A stretch of 64,000 nt of DNA from Aaosphaeria pasadenensis. Its lineage: Eukaryota > Ascomycota > Dothideomycetes > Pleosporales. The notes below the pieces were generated by a model. That model had not been told where the DNA came from. It was given only the letters and a program-made list of their open reading frames with translations, and made no database searches. A program made the position numbers and the translations under genes. The stretch lies in contig JAKLMB010000024.1 in assembly GCA_022813625.1 (NCBI GenBank), positions 496,001-560,000 of the forward strand, in the 5' to 3' direction. Below, one piece after another: positions 22,945 through 33,905 of the stretch; positions within the stretch are counted from its first letter, which is position 1, and every line of letters begins with the position of its first letter.

Positions 22945-24088
22945 CTACGAAATGATTTCTGACTTCCGAAGCGCAGCATATTGTGTTCTCCAGAGAGGAA
23001 GAGATAGCTTGACTAACTCCTCCCCAAAGTCTGCCAGAACCCCTTCGATGTAGTCAACCGAGATCGAATGCGCCTTCTGGACGTCATCGTCGCTCGCGAA
23101 TGTCGCCGCATGCCACTGCTTCTTCCACACCTCAACCGCATCTAGAGCTTCTTGGCTTCTAGGATGGATACCTTCAGCGATGACATAGAACGAAGACATC
23201 ATCGCGTGTTTCTTCTGTGGCTTAAAAAGCCGGATGGACGAGAATCTGCTCAGTGTGTAGAGCAGAGAGACGACATCCACCGCATCGTTCCGATGAAGTA
23301 ACATGACGAGCCGCCCATTCTCACATATTCGTTTCATGGCCAGCATGAGTTGAGAAGCTCGAAGGCGGCCTATTTCGCCGTGTTCCCGGTATTCAGATCG
23401 CTCGTGAGTCCGAAGAACCTGACCGTCACAGAAGACAAGATCATAATCCTGACCACTGAATGGTTGATCCAGATCCAATATAAAGTTTTGAGCATCGGGA
23501 TGATCCGTTGGCACATCTTTAGCCTCAACGCCCATGTCCTTCGCAAGCATGGTTATGTCCAGGAAACGGATTTTGAGTCTGTCGTCATTCTGCCAACCGG
23601 GAATGTGAATAAAGTGCCCGCCATTTTCTACAGGCAAAGAGATTCCGGAAACTCTCGCATCGACATTGTACTTCATAACCGCAGACGTAAAGCCACCGGG
23701 TGCCATGCAGATGTCCAGCACAGTGGGGCGTCTTGACTGTGCGGGCGGCAGTTGCAAAGCCCCCGTCTGGCGGTTTAGCTCGTCGCCGATTTGTTGCATC
23801 ATGGTAAAGAATACTTTTTGGGCCGATGTATTCGCTTTATCGGCTTGTGAACGCCGTTCTTTGAAGAAATTGTCAGCTTTGGGATTTTCCCATCCCTACA
23901 TGGACTATTAGGACCTCCGAATGTGCAGGGATGATAGAATAACATACCTTCTTTTTGATCGCGTCAAGCTCCCTGAACTCAGCATATTTCATGAAATAGT
24001 CGTTGACGACGTCCTGAGATGTCTTGTCGGTGGATGAAGTTGCATCGAGAGTCCTGTCGCTGGGAAGCAAAGCCCGTTTGGTAGACAT
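22945..24088 (-). CDS. FtsJ/RrmJ-like SAM-dependent RNA methyltransferase
   Basis: Probable RNA 2'-O-methyltransferase-fold protein; the target is unknown. Exons 23948-24088 and 22945-23895 (52-nt intron) give 363 residues. Motif I reads VLDICMAPGGFTSAVM, the typical FtsJ cofactor loop; motif IV region is DYDLVFCDGQ; later LRASQLMLAMKRICENGRLVMLLH and KPQKKHAMMSSFYVIAEG match the beta-strands 5-7 region of the fold. The N-terminal ~90 residues are polar, Lys/Glu/Asp-rich. The start at 24088 (MSTKRALLPS) is the first ATG. I cannot confirm the complete K-D-K-E catalytic tetrad: the lysine expected after motif V is replaced by His-Arg-Asn, so activity is uncertain. Many fungi carry such stand-alone FtsJ-like proteins without a known role. 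Confidence 0.75.
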
Positions 24089-25345
24089 ATTCAACGATCG
24101 TTGTAATTAAACCAGGATGAAGACTGATGCAAAGACTGGGATGGTTGTTTTCAGGAAGTCGCAGATGGTGTCTCTTATAGAAGAGAACACACAAGCGGGC
24201 ACCCTCTGGCGTGGCGAGAACGAGCAAACTTCACTATTCCGATATTGTTGCCTGACGTTTCAACCCTATAGTATCAAACCTTCACTTTGCCCAGACTAGC
24301 GATTGGTTTGTGATTTAAGATTAGATTCATACTGAGCTTGAACGTGACTCAACTTCACTACTAAGGCGTCAAACTTTGAAGGCAAGCAAGCAAAACAAGA
24401 TCTCGTGTCTTCATGATGTTTCATGGTGATTTAACTGCGAAAGTTTTGAAGCCGTCCAATAGGCGTGCCATTACCAAAGTTTTGTACTTCACTTGTTGAT
24501 ACGAACACGTGAAGGTACATTTTACTACCTCTCTCTATCACTCTATCAGCGCCATGATAGACGCAGCTGTTCTCCACACTTCCATGACCCCAAGCTCGTA
24601 CGATTGTCCGGAGTTTTTTTTTTGAATGCTCAAATCTACTGTGATATTGTTAGGAGATTAGAATGATGTTGGTAGCGGCGAGTCAGCGTTGCTCATATGA
24701 CGCCAGATTAGAAAAGAATTCTGACAATCTCTGACTTCTGCTAGCACCCATTGAACCACTGAAAACAAACTTGCCTATGCGCAACAAATATGTTCCACGA
24801 ATGGTGAGAAATTGGAGCTGCTTGATCACAAAATAAAAGGTCAACTCCTGATACTCCGTTGTCAGCTTCGCTGGACCGAAAAATCTCTGTGTTGTCGTAC
24901 TCTAGGAGACTGGCACTGCCATTGACCATTCTCTTACAACACAATGATGTAAGCCTCAAGGTCTAGACGTTCAGGTGAAGATTGATAATCGAATGATCAT
25001 ACATCTCGCTATACTGCTGTCTTATGGCAAGGTCACATTCAAGAGTACGGCAAATAGAGAAGGTGAGGTGATGTCTCTGAGAAAATTCTTTGCATGAGCT
25101 ATGGCATCATACGTTGTTTTCAGAGTCTATCGAAGTTACGTCCGAAATGCACGAAATAATGTACTATATTGTTACAAACGAGTTGAGGCACGCTCTATAC
25201 CCGTCTAGATGGGTATCTGCCCCAGATACCTTATCTATGTAGTGTAGTATACAAGGAAAAAGTCCGCATTAGATGCATCCACCGCAATTGGTCAGAAAAT
25301 GGCTGTGGTACTGATATTCCTGTTCTCCAACGCATCTCCAAGGAC
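24089..25345. other. Gene-free, AT-leaning intergenic region
   Basis: 1.25 kb with only short spurious frames; contains a T9 run near 24615. No gene, RNA or repeat supported. Confidence 0.5.
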
Positions 25346-26342
25346 TTAGAACTTATGAATCTGGTCTTTCCGGTACCCAAGCTGCTCCAAGATGCCTTGT
25401 TCACTTCGGGAACCGACCAGGGATGTCTCCATCGATGGAGGGCCACACACAAACACCTTCGTTTTTCTATCCAACGGTGATTCTGTGACCTCTTCGAGTA
25501 ACTGTTTCGTCACATATCCCCCGCGGAATGGCGATTTTTCGAAAGGGCGAGACACTGTGTATACGGCCTTGAACCGTCCAGGAAACTCTTTTTCAAATCC
25601 GTCAAACTCTTTCTTTAGAAGGACGTCCTCATCGGTGTTGGCGCCGTAGACCAGTGTGATAGCAGTCTTATCCTCTGGATTACGCAGGATGCCTTGCGCA
25701 AGCTGAAAGATGGGTGTTATTCCAGCACCTCCCGCAATGAGAGTGACATGCGGCATGCTGTTAGCCTTCCATGTGACTCCTGGGATGGCCGCAGCAAAGC
25801 GCAGTGTCTCGCCAGGCTGTAATGAGTGCAAGTGCGAGCTCTGCTTGCCGTCAGGGTACCGCTTTACTAAAAGATCAACTACGCCTGGTTGGTCTTTACT
25901 CATGTTAGCTTGGGATTACAGAGACGATGTAAGGTTTATTACCTGACGCGCTGATTGGGGTATATGGCCTTGCCACGGGTAGCCATCGGCCTTTTGGCCA
26001 AGAGAGGGTGAGCACAGCTCCTATAACTCGTCAGCCTGGAGAAAGACAATTGCTTCCTGGGAAATATAAATGGAACCTACCGGTCAACGAAAGTCCACTG
26101 ATATGATTGTTGCTGGGTAATTTGAAACGCAGAAGCTTGGTGTTATGATTTACCAGCACGGAACTTTCAAGTGGTAGTGACACCATTGCCAGGCCACCTC
26201 CGAATACCTTTTGCGGTGCGCCTGAGTCGGCATGTATGTTTCGCACCATCAGCTTGCCCATTAGTCCTAGACTAATACCTCCGATTGCGATACTAGCTAC
26301 AACCGGGGTAGGTCGTATGCGATGCAAGGCGCCAGAGAGCAT
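25346..26342 (-). CDS. MCR1: NADH-cytochrome b5 reductase, MCR1 type
   Basis: FAD flavoprotein that passes electrons from NADH to cytochrome b5 or ascorbate radical at the mitochondrial outer membrane/intermembrane space. Exons 26081-26342, 25943-26020 and 25346-25908 give 300 residues, the family length. The N-terminus has a basic stretch and one hydrophobic segment (VVASIAIGGISLGLMGKLMV, about 14-33), fitting the MCR1 anchor. FAD-binding motif RPYTPIS falls in exon 2, then the LLVKRYPDGKQSSHLHSL region; NADH-binding LIAGGAGITPIFQLAQGIL and VFVCGPPSM are intact. It ends LGYRKDQIHKF, the usual MCR1 C-terminal type. The acceptor of intron 2 (AAG at 25909-25911) is chosen because it alone keeps frame. 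CBR1 is the alternative, but the N-terminal layout favours MCR1. Confidence 0.92.
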
Positions 26343-27529
26343 TGTGATTCAGAATGGTCGGAGGATATGATTTACGGTCTGTAAGAGAAAGTTTACAGTA
26401 AAATCAAGGAACGGGAAACCTTTTATGTAGTGGTATCATTCTTCCAGCATTTATCTTAAAAAAAGGGTTGGGCCATTGCTATTCTCATACTCGTACCATC
26501 TGATCGGTGTCGGCGAGTGTTTTTCTCCGTTTCGGCCATTAGTACTTTCCGAACTGCTTGAATCTCGCCAAAATTTTACCTACTCGGGCTCGCCGCTTGT
26601 GTAACTGCGTTTATTATTTAAAGGACCTTCGTAGCTACTGGTATGAGAAAAAAAACTCTGTAAAAACGCTAAAACATCTTGTTCCAAGTAGAAAATTGTT
26701 TGTTGTTTTTTAACTCTTGGATTCCTCCACGCAGTTACATTGAAATAATGATACTTCAGTCACAGAGTTTCGGTCAATGTAATACCTGAGTAACAATGCC
26801 AACTGTTAGGAGGCGGCCAAAACCAATCTTCTACAAGTATATCTGTTGACCCAGAAGTCGTTCTGACGACTTGACAATGGACAATGCGAGATATTTACTT
26901 TGGCCTCGGTCAGATATATCTTTGAAATAATTCTTCATGGTAATATTATTACCAGGTTCCCCCGACGAAGGGCCGATCCGCCATCATGGGTATGTGATTG
27001 CGCAATTTTGTCGCCTAGGTCCTCCACTAGTGAAAGAAGGATGATTGCCTCTCTTCTTGCCATATCTAGTAACAAAAAAGCATATGTGAACTCCGGAAAG
27101 AGAACCAATTGCTGAACTCTACGAAAGTATCATGTTATAAAATGGAAACATGTTGACGACGATGTTGAGGATTTCCATTCAGTTGATGACAAATGCAAAC
27201 TGATATTCATTGACAGCTACATCTGGGGATCATCCCTCGACGAAGTGTGGGGTAAACTCGCATTGTTCTCATTTGAGCTGCTCTATAGAGACTAGCGCTG
27301 GAATTGTTTCTGTTTGTTCTGTTGACGTGAATAGCTCCTGTTGGCTTGTGTAAACAAGGCCTTGCTCCGAGTGCAAGGTACCCGTACGTCATTCGCTTAC
27401 GATCGTCATGCTGGTGCAACACTGAGTATAGTAGTACTTGTATCCTGTATCCTGTATAAAGTCTGTGGTATATCTTCATCCTGATCGTTCACATTGCTCC
27501 TGATTCTCTAGATCACCTGAACCTTCGCC
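26343..27529. other. AT-rich divergent intergenic region
   Basis: 1.2 kb between divergent MCR1 and HAD genes; AT-rich with homopolymer runs around 26640-26720. No gene seen. Confidence 0.5.
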
Positions 27530-28252
27530 ATGTCCAGATTAACCGACTTTCGCCTGCTGTCGTTCGATGTCTACGGCACGCTGATAGACTGGGAGCGTGG
27601 TGCCGTACGCGCCTACCAGCCTACATTGGAGAAAAATGGCCAAACCGACTTAGATCCGAAGGTGATAATAACCACACACAGAGAAGTGGAAGCACCTATT
27701 CTCGCCGAGAATCCGAGTATGAGGTACGCTCAGCTGTTGACAAAGGTCCATCCTGAGCTGTGCAAGAGATTGGGCTTTGCTGAGCCCACGGCCGAGGAAA
27801 GCAAAGCATTCGGCGACTCCGTTCCAAACTGGCCTGTCTTCCCTGATACCGTGGATGCATTGAAGAGACTGTCGAAACACTACAAACTCGTTGTGTTATC
27901 GAACGTGGACAATGCGTCGTTTGCCGGCGCGCTCGCTGGCCCACTTGAGAACTTTCAGTTCGATGCCGTTCTCACGGCTGAGGACATTGGCTCTTACAAG
28001 CCAGATCTTCGCAACTTCGAATACATGTTTGCCAAAGCCAAAGAATTGGGCGTGGAGAGAGACCAGGTACTGCAGACAGCACAGAGCCAACACCATGATC
28101 ACCATCCAGCACGGAAGATTGGTCTGAAGAGTTGCTGGATTTACCGCAGCTCGTCGATCATGGGAAGCAGACAAGACCCTGTTTGGGACTGGAGATTCGA
28201 CACTCTAGGAGAAATGGCAGATACAGTCGAGGAAGAGCTACGGCAATCATAG
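27530..28252 (+). CDS. Type II haloacid dehalogenase-like hydrolase
   Basis: HAD-superfamily hydrolase of the L-2-haloacid dehalogenase subgroup; the natural substrate in fungi is unknown. Single exon, 240 residues, family length. Motif I is LLSFDVYGTLIDWE with nucleophile Asp13; motif II VVLSNVDN; motif III Lys in GSYKPDLRNFEYM; the late region VLQTAQSQHHDHHPARKIGLKSCWI corresponds to the usual TAQSxxHDxxPA segment. Near its 3' end an SSSIMGSRQDP loop replaces the more usual R-acidic segment. It is the last conserved gene before the gene-poor accessory block. A phosphatase role is equally possible. Confidence 0.88.
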   Translation: MSRLTDFRLLSFDVYGTLIDWERGAVRAYQPTLEKNGQTDLDPKVIITTHREVEAPILAENPSMRYAQLLTKVHPELCKRLGFAEPTAEESKAFGDSVPNWPVFPDTVDALKRLSKHYKLVVLSNVDNASFAGALAGPLENFQFDAVLTAEDIGSYKPDLRNFEYMFAKAKELGVERDQVLQTAQSQHHDHHPARKIGLKSCWIYRSSSIMGSRQDPVWDWRFDTLGEMADTVEEELRQS

Positions 28253-29957
28253 TTAGCGTAGATGTGTTCATCTGAACGTCAGGATTGCGACGAGATTGAT
28301 GAAAGACTTCGTAGATGTGGAGAGATCTGTCGATTAGTCTGCATCAGCTTTCTAGTGGATTGACCCATATTACGTTAAGATTACAATACTACCTGAATTA
28401 TCTAAACATGACAGGCTAGCAGGTGTTATACAATCTTACTTACAATGAAGAAATCCATTCATATCGTAATTTTCTAGAAGGAGAGGCAATCCCACACTCT
28501 GCTTGACAGTAGAAATGACCTTAGTCTACTCAAAACGTGATAGTGTTGGTAAATTTGCATGAGTGCTCAATCTAAAAATCGGAAGACCCCGCAGACAAAA
28601 GGTTCTATTGTGGGGTATTGTGGAGTAGAGAATTATGGACAGTGACTTGACCAACAGCAGTGAAGTTTCTCGATAAGTGAACGTGCAAACTCGTGAAAGC
28701 AGGTGCCCATCCTTGGAGAGGCTCATGCTGCATATAATTCTACTTCTTTGGCAGTTTTCTCTTTCCCCAATCAACGAAAGGGTGGCGCAAGGCCCTGAAC
28801 AGCTATCAATCAATAATATCATCGATCGTACCGCTGGCTTACTTCCGACCGGCGGACCACACCGACATTACGAGCACTGTCATCTACCCCACCTGATCGG
28901 TAGACACTCACCGGCGGCCTTGCCCAACACATAACCCACGTCACCTCCTCTCTCTTGCTCTTCCCACCCGGTGGCTGAGCCTCTCGTATGAAGGCCTGGC
29001 CTCTACGGTAGTACGCTGCGAATGGTTACTTTGTCATACGCCATCATCGCCAATGGTGCTGTCCTCTCTTTGCTTGCTAATCTCTGAGTATCAGATGCGG
29101 CATAGTTGCAATCTCGAATTACATTTGTTCGCGCTCGCCTTTCAGTTAGTGAACCCGTTGAAGTAGTCAGCCCCCTTGTTCTACCTACAGTAAAATTCAG
29201 TAAACACATCGAGGCGTCTTGCGCATTCGGTGTCTTCCCAGCTTGCCAGTATCAGTATAGAAGCTCAACTTCATCGTAGCCATTAGGACAATAGTGAACG
29301 GGCCCATCAGCAAAGATTATATGATAGAATGTATTGTTAGCAAGATTAGTGGAGCGCCATAATTCTGTCAATCATTAAAATCGCTGATCAGACATTCTAT
29401 TTTCACCTGCAAACCCTTTCGCGAGTAGTGCCTACTATTCCAGCGCTCGTATTGCAGACGCATGTGAAAGGGGACTGAATGGGCTAGAGAAGTTTTGGGT
29501 GACAAATTGCGGGTCTCAAGCTTGTCATCACGGGGTCGATGAGACATAAGTCTTGGATACAGATCAAGCTCGCTCTCTTCAACGTCTTCTAGGAGCCTGT
29601 AGGCGTATCGCGTGTCAAGTCACCGCATTTCTCAGGACCAGCAGTAAATGCCTGTTCAAACTTTGCTTCCATTATCATGGAATAGAGCCTGCACCACTTC
29701 TTGGGGATTGCTGACTGTTCCAGTCAAATAAGCCTTAATTGCGCGACTGCACGGAATCGTCGTCACGTCTGGGAACTCGCATCGCTCAAAGCGAGCTGTT
29801 ACATCATCATCCTACAAATCTTCATAGGGATCTTGTCTGCACATGATGTAATATGTATAGGCAAGGGCAACGAGATCGGTCCGTCACAGGAAGATAGATG
29901 TATGGGTTGCAACTGCTCAAGAAGGTCGGACATGATCAACTCCAAAGCGGAACAATC
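28253..29957. other. Gene-free start of the accessory block
   Basis: 1.7 kb without a supportable gene. Short open frames only; no match to any family that I can recognise. Confidence 0.5.
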
Positions 29958-30420
29958 TTATTGACCAACAGCACCATACCATGCCAGGCCCAGAACCGCC
30001 CCAAATATGATCGCCGTCGCTGGTGGGACCTTGAACCATGCAGTCTCCTCGTAGGGTGACCGCAGCGGCTCTCCGGCGTCAAGTATCCGATCTCCCAAAG
30101 CCGATACACAGCAGTAAAGACAAGTCCAACAGCTGTGGAATTGATACCCCTGAGAAGACTAACGACCCATGCCTTGCCCTCAGAGCTTGCCATATCGACT
30201 GCACACCGACTGCGAGGATGATGCATGGGACGAAACTGCCTAGATATCCTAGTAATGCGCTAAAACTTGTAGGAGTACCTGTGCACCCGAGTGTCAGCGC
30301 GCCTAGGTAAATTGCAAAATCAAAGTTTAGCCCAGGGAAAGCTTGAATGATAGCAAGGCCAAGGAGGAAGTCGTGAGACGGAACCCAGCCCTGGCCGACA
30401 GCATACAGTCGATGAGGTCC
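29958..30420 (-). pseudogene. Chromate-transporter (ChrA) C-terminal fragment, frameshifted
   Basis: Reading the minus strand, one frame gives GQGWVPSHDFLLGLAIIQ, FPGLNFDFAIYLGAL and LLGYLGSFVPCIILAVG. The homology then jumps frame to VVSLLRGINSTAVGLVFTAV, YRLWEIGYLTPES and again to AWFKVPPATAIIFGAVLGL before a stop at 29958. These are consecutive blocks of the second CHR domain of fungal/bacterial chromate ion transporters. At least two frame jumps (near 30205 and 30090) have no convincing introns, and everything N-terminal to about 30420 is missing. So this is a decayed fragment of a chromate transporter gene. It could only be functional if unusual introns restore the frame, which I do not see. 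Confidence 0.75.
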
Positions 30421-31292
30421 ATGTTGCGTAAGTCTTTTGATTGACTAGCTATCATGGTTTCTACTTTTGGATGGTTAAAGTTTTTGTTAATATATGCTCG
30501 AGGCCTCAAGGTTGCGACCAGAATTTAGCGTCATATTGGATAATTCAATGTACGCATTCATCGCCCGCCGTCGCCCATCCCTTTACACCCTCAAGTAAGG
30601 TGAGACTCTGCATTCCGTCATCTCCTTGATCTGTGATGTAGTCGGCGAACTATCTAGCAGCACGACTGCCACGTCCTCTAGAGGAAGGTAGAATGCACAA
30701 GAATCGGTCAGTCCATAGCCATGTTGAACGAAGGCACTGATTAGAAATCGGCCGAACCGAATTGAGCAGAAGCCCCAAATAGCGGTACCGCTACACTGCC
30801 TAATCACTGACAATAAGAATCACTTATCACTTGTTTCAACAGGTACAAACTCCTAGTAAGTGCTCGATTCTGTGACGAGCATGCTATGACACCTGTAATT
30901 GTATTTAAGCACAGAATTTTAACTATATAATTACTTTACTAATTAAGTAGAATACTTGTATTAATTCTAAAGCAATAGATGACTCAAAATTATATAAGAC
31001 TAACCTTTTTTATTATGTTTGTTAGGTTAGGCCTGAACTACAATTCTAGCTTTACATTTGCAGTAGCTTACAGCACCAGGATAGATATTACTGCTTGGCA
31101 CCATTTAATAGTGTTCTGGAATAACAGTTCTGAACGTCATTTGCCTTTGCCTAGGGCTAATATGAAACGGCCTTTGCCTCATCACTCCTAGGAGCCTGTC
31201 GACCTTCAGAGGACCTCGATGAAACTCTAAATTTCTAACGTCCTCCTTGAGAAGACTGAAGTATTGTTTGGCGTTAGGGTTGCTCAGAAGGC
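30421..31292. other. AT-rich, gene-free stretch
   Basis: About 870 bp between the transporter pseudogene and the histidine kinase. The part at about 30880-31070 is very AT-rich with many TA steps. No gene seen. Confidence 0.55.
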
Positions 31293-33062
31293 TCATCGAG
31301 AGACCCGCGTTCGAAATGAAAGCTGCACCGCGTCTTCGCCGATCGCATTGTCCACGGTCTCCCTATTGCAGGCGGCCCCAGTGGCACCGTCCGCGACGGC
31401 TCGCTCGATCCGGTCGAGGCTCGCACGCAGCTGTGCGGGGTTGATCGGTTTAGTGAGCAACTCGTCGATGCCGGCATCGTAGTAGTACTTGTGGCGGTCG
31501 AGTATGGCATCGGCGGTCAGGGCGATGACTGGGATCGTGGAGGCGTCGCTGTCGAGTTGACGGATGCAGCGCGTGGCCTCGGTACCGTCGATGATGGGCA
31601 TATGCATATCCATCAGCACCAGGTCGTAACCGCCGCGTTTAACCGCCTGCAACGCTGCGTAGCCGTCGCCAACGCAGACGGCCTGGTGGCCCATCCGCTC
31701 AAGCATCTTGCCGACGAGCACTTGAACAGTCTCGTTATCCTCGGCAACTAGAATGCTAAGCGGGCGGTGCGTGCGTGCGAACGGATCGCGCTCAGGTTGA
31801 TGGCGGCGCTCGAGCACGGCCGCATCGCCTTTGTGCAGCGGCAAGGTGAACCAGAACGCCGAGCCAGCGCCTGCCACGCTCTGCACGCCAATCTCGCCGC
31901 CCATGGCCTCGACGAGACCACGGCAGATGGCCAACCCCAGTCCTGTTCCGCCGAATTTGCGCGTCGTGGACTGATCAGCCTGGACAAACGGGTCAAAGAG
32001 CTTGTTTCGCGCCTTTTCCTCAATGCCAACGCCCGTGTCGCGAACGACAAACCGCCAGCGCGGGTCGTCGTTGTGCTTCGGCGCACGAACCCTGACCTCG
32101 ATCTCACCAGCCTCAGTGAACTTGATGGCGTTCTCCACTAGGTTAACGAGGATCTGCCGCAAGCGCGTGGGGTCGCCGCGAACGACAAACGGCGCGGCCA
32201 ACAAGTCGGGACCGATGTAATTAAGCAGTAAACCTTTGGCAAGGGCAACCTTAGTAAACGGCTGAATAGCCGTGCCGACCTCTGAGGTCAGCTCGAAGTC
32301 GATGTCTTCGATGCTGAGCCGGCCGGCATCGATCTTACTGAAGTCAAGGATCTCGGAGACGATAGTAGCAAGGCTGTTGGACGAGCCCTGTAGGGCGTCC
32401 ATCAGCGTTCTGTGCTCCTCGGCCGAGTGGTCGCCGCGCAATAGCTCGATGACGCCCAAAATGCTAGTGAGTGGGGTGCGGAGCTCGTGGCTCATCATCG
32501 CTAGGAAGTCTGTCCTGGCGCGGGTCGCCGCCTCAGCCGCGGCAACCTGCGCCTGCAGCTGTTCGTTGCGGTGCCTCTCAGTGGTGTCGATGATTGAGGC
32601 GATGACGAAACAGCCTTCTTCGGTCTCTAGTGGACTAAGCCCAATCTCGACGGGGAGCTCCGTCCCGTCCAAGCAGCGCGCGTACAGATCGCGTCCAGCA
32701 CCCATCGGCCGCGCAGCCGGATGCTTGGAAAAGCCCCGCCGGTGGTCGGGATGCTTGGCACGGAAACGCTCCGGTATCAGCATGTCAATGCCCTCGCCAA
32801 GCAACTGGCTGGGCATTGCGCCGAAGAGCTTGTTCGAGGTCTCGTTAGCCAGCCGGATGGTGCCCTCGGAATCGACCACAAGCATCGCCGTTGGCGCCGC
32901 ATCGATGACAAGCCGCAGACGCTGTTCGTTCCGTTTGCGCTCAGTGATGTCGGCGCTGGGTGATGCCTCTAGGATCAGTCTCAGCTGCTCCTCAGATTGG
33001 TCGTCTCGCTGTTCCGGCTGGCGGGGCGCCGTCCCCGCGTTTCCTTTCGCATCTTTGCTCAT
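31293..33062 (-). CDS. Bacterial-type hybrid sensor histidine kinase (PAS-HisKA-HATPase-REC)
   Basis: Cytosolic two-component hybrid kinase, intronless, 589 residues. Layout: residues 24-45 a collapsed PAS remnant (LRLILEASPS joined directly to ADITERKRNEQ); PAS about 46-163; HisKA with phospho-acceptor His192 in FLAMMSHELRTPL; HATPase with N box VNLVENAIKF (Asn307/Asn311), RDTGVGI and FGGTGLGLAI; receiver about 436-555 with acidic pocket Glu441-Asp442, phospho-acceptor Asp485 in LVLMDMHMP and Lys538 in LTKPI. No membrane segment, HPt or HAMP repeats. Composition, the linker style and the DITERK/DTTERH PAC ends look alphaproteobacterial rather than like known fungal hybrid kinases. The start sits in CACCATG, a good eukaryotic context, with no Shine-Dalgarno. 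All catalytic residues are intact. GC-rich codons contrast with the AT-rich flanks, suggesting transfer from a bacterium. Confidence 0.88.
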   Translation of the reverse strand: MSKDAKGNAGTAPRQPEQRDDQSEEQLRLILEASPSADITERKRNEQRLRLVIDAAPTAMLVVDSEGTIRLANETSNKLFGAMPSQLLGEGIDMLIPERFRAKHPDHRRGFSKHPAARPMGAGRDLYARCLDGTELPVEIGLSPLETEEGCFVIASIIDTTERHRNEQLQAQVAAAEAATRARTDFLAMMSHELRTPLTSILGVIELLRGDHSAEEHRTLMDALQGSSNSLATIVSEILDFSKIDAGRLSIEDIDFELTSEVGTAIQPFTKVALAKGLLLNYIGPDLLAAPFVVRGDPTRLRQILVNLVENAIKFTEAGEIEVRVRAPKHNDDPRWRFVVRDTGVGIEEKARNKLFDPFVQADQSTTRKFGGTGLGLAICRGLVEAMGGEIGVQSVAGAGSAFWFTLPLHKGDAAVLERRHQPERDPFARTHRPLSILVAEDNETVQVLVGKMLERMGHQAVCVGDGYAALQAVKRGGYDLVLMDMHMPIIDGTEATRCIRQLDSDASTIPVIALTADAILDRHKYYYDAGIDELLTKPINPAQLRASLDRIERAVADGATGAACNRETVDNAIGEDAVQLSFRTRVSR

Positions 33063-33905
33063 GGTGACGGATTAATCTAATGCCGAAAGCTGGTAATAGA
33101 CCTACGCCGTTGTTTCATAATCAAGGTCGTTTTAAACGTGTAAGGTGAAGCTGTGTTTCAAAGGACTTAACTAAAGAGCAACACAAAGGGACCTCTGTGG
33201 GCAAAGGTGTTGCTAGGCAACAGAGCTGCGGAGGTAACTATTTACGGGAGCGCATCAGCGGCGACATTGAATTGCCAATGTGATAGTACTTATATAATGT
33301 AGTAGCATCTGGTTGTCAGGGCAATCGCTGCTCTACCTAGTTCTAACGTGTTCTAGTTGTGAAACGGTTTCCAGCTCTATACTTCTTTCTCCTTCTGGAC
33401 TGCTTTCTAGAACCAGGGTCTGTTCCAGTTCTGTGATACGTTCAAGTATCGTGATCTGTCCTTTGCTCAGTGAAAGGTTGCGACGCATTCGCCCAAGGCT
33501 GAGGTTTCAATATCGCATTGAAATCTAGAGCAGTCCAACCCGACAGTTGCTCATACGATGGGGGTTGATCATGGACTTAGTGCACAATGGCAGAAAGCGC
33601 CTGTGTGAGTCGGCGAGCTGGGCCGTCCAAGTGCGGCTGAGACGTTGCCTGCTAGCCACGTTCTATCAAGCAACCTAGTCTGCTGAGCTCCACCTTTTGC
33701 CTTCTAAAGCAGCAATGAAATAATCTCTACCTTTCCCAAGTTGTCTAGAGTATCCCGTGGCATGTATCTACTCGCAGGTTTTGGCAATGGATGCTTCTAA
33801 ATAATGCTACTTGCATTTTACCTACAGTGCTAGCACGTTACAGGCGGGAGCGGCACTAGCAGGGTACGGGTAGATCGCGCGCCTTCTTCTTCGGGCCGTC
33901 ATGTC
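33063..33905. other. Upstream region of the histidine kinase
   Basis: 840 bp with no supported gene. It would contain the promoter of the kinase gene; no TATA box in a convincing position was seen. Confidence 0.45.

Noticed and set aside
31293..33062. Histidine kinase as simple bacterial contamination of the assembly
   Set aside because: Only one gene is involved, it has no bacterial neighbours or Shine-Dalgarno, and fungal-like AT-rich DNA adjoins both ends. Read-level proof is still needed, so this is listed as the main refutation test.
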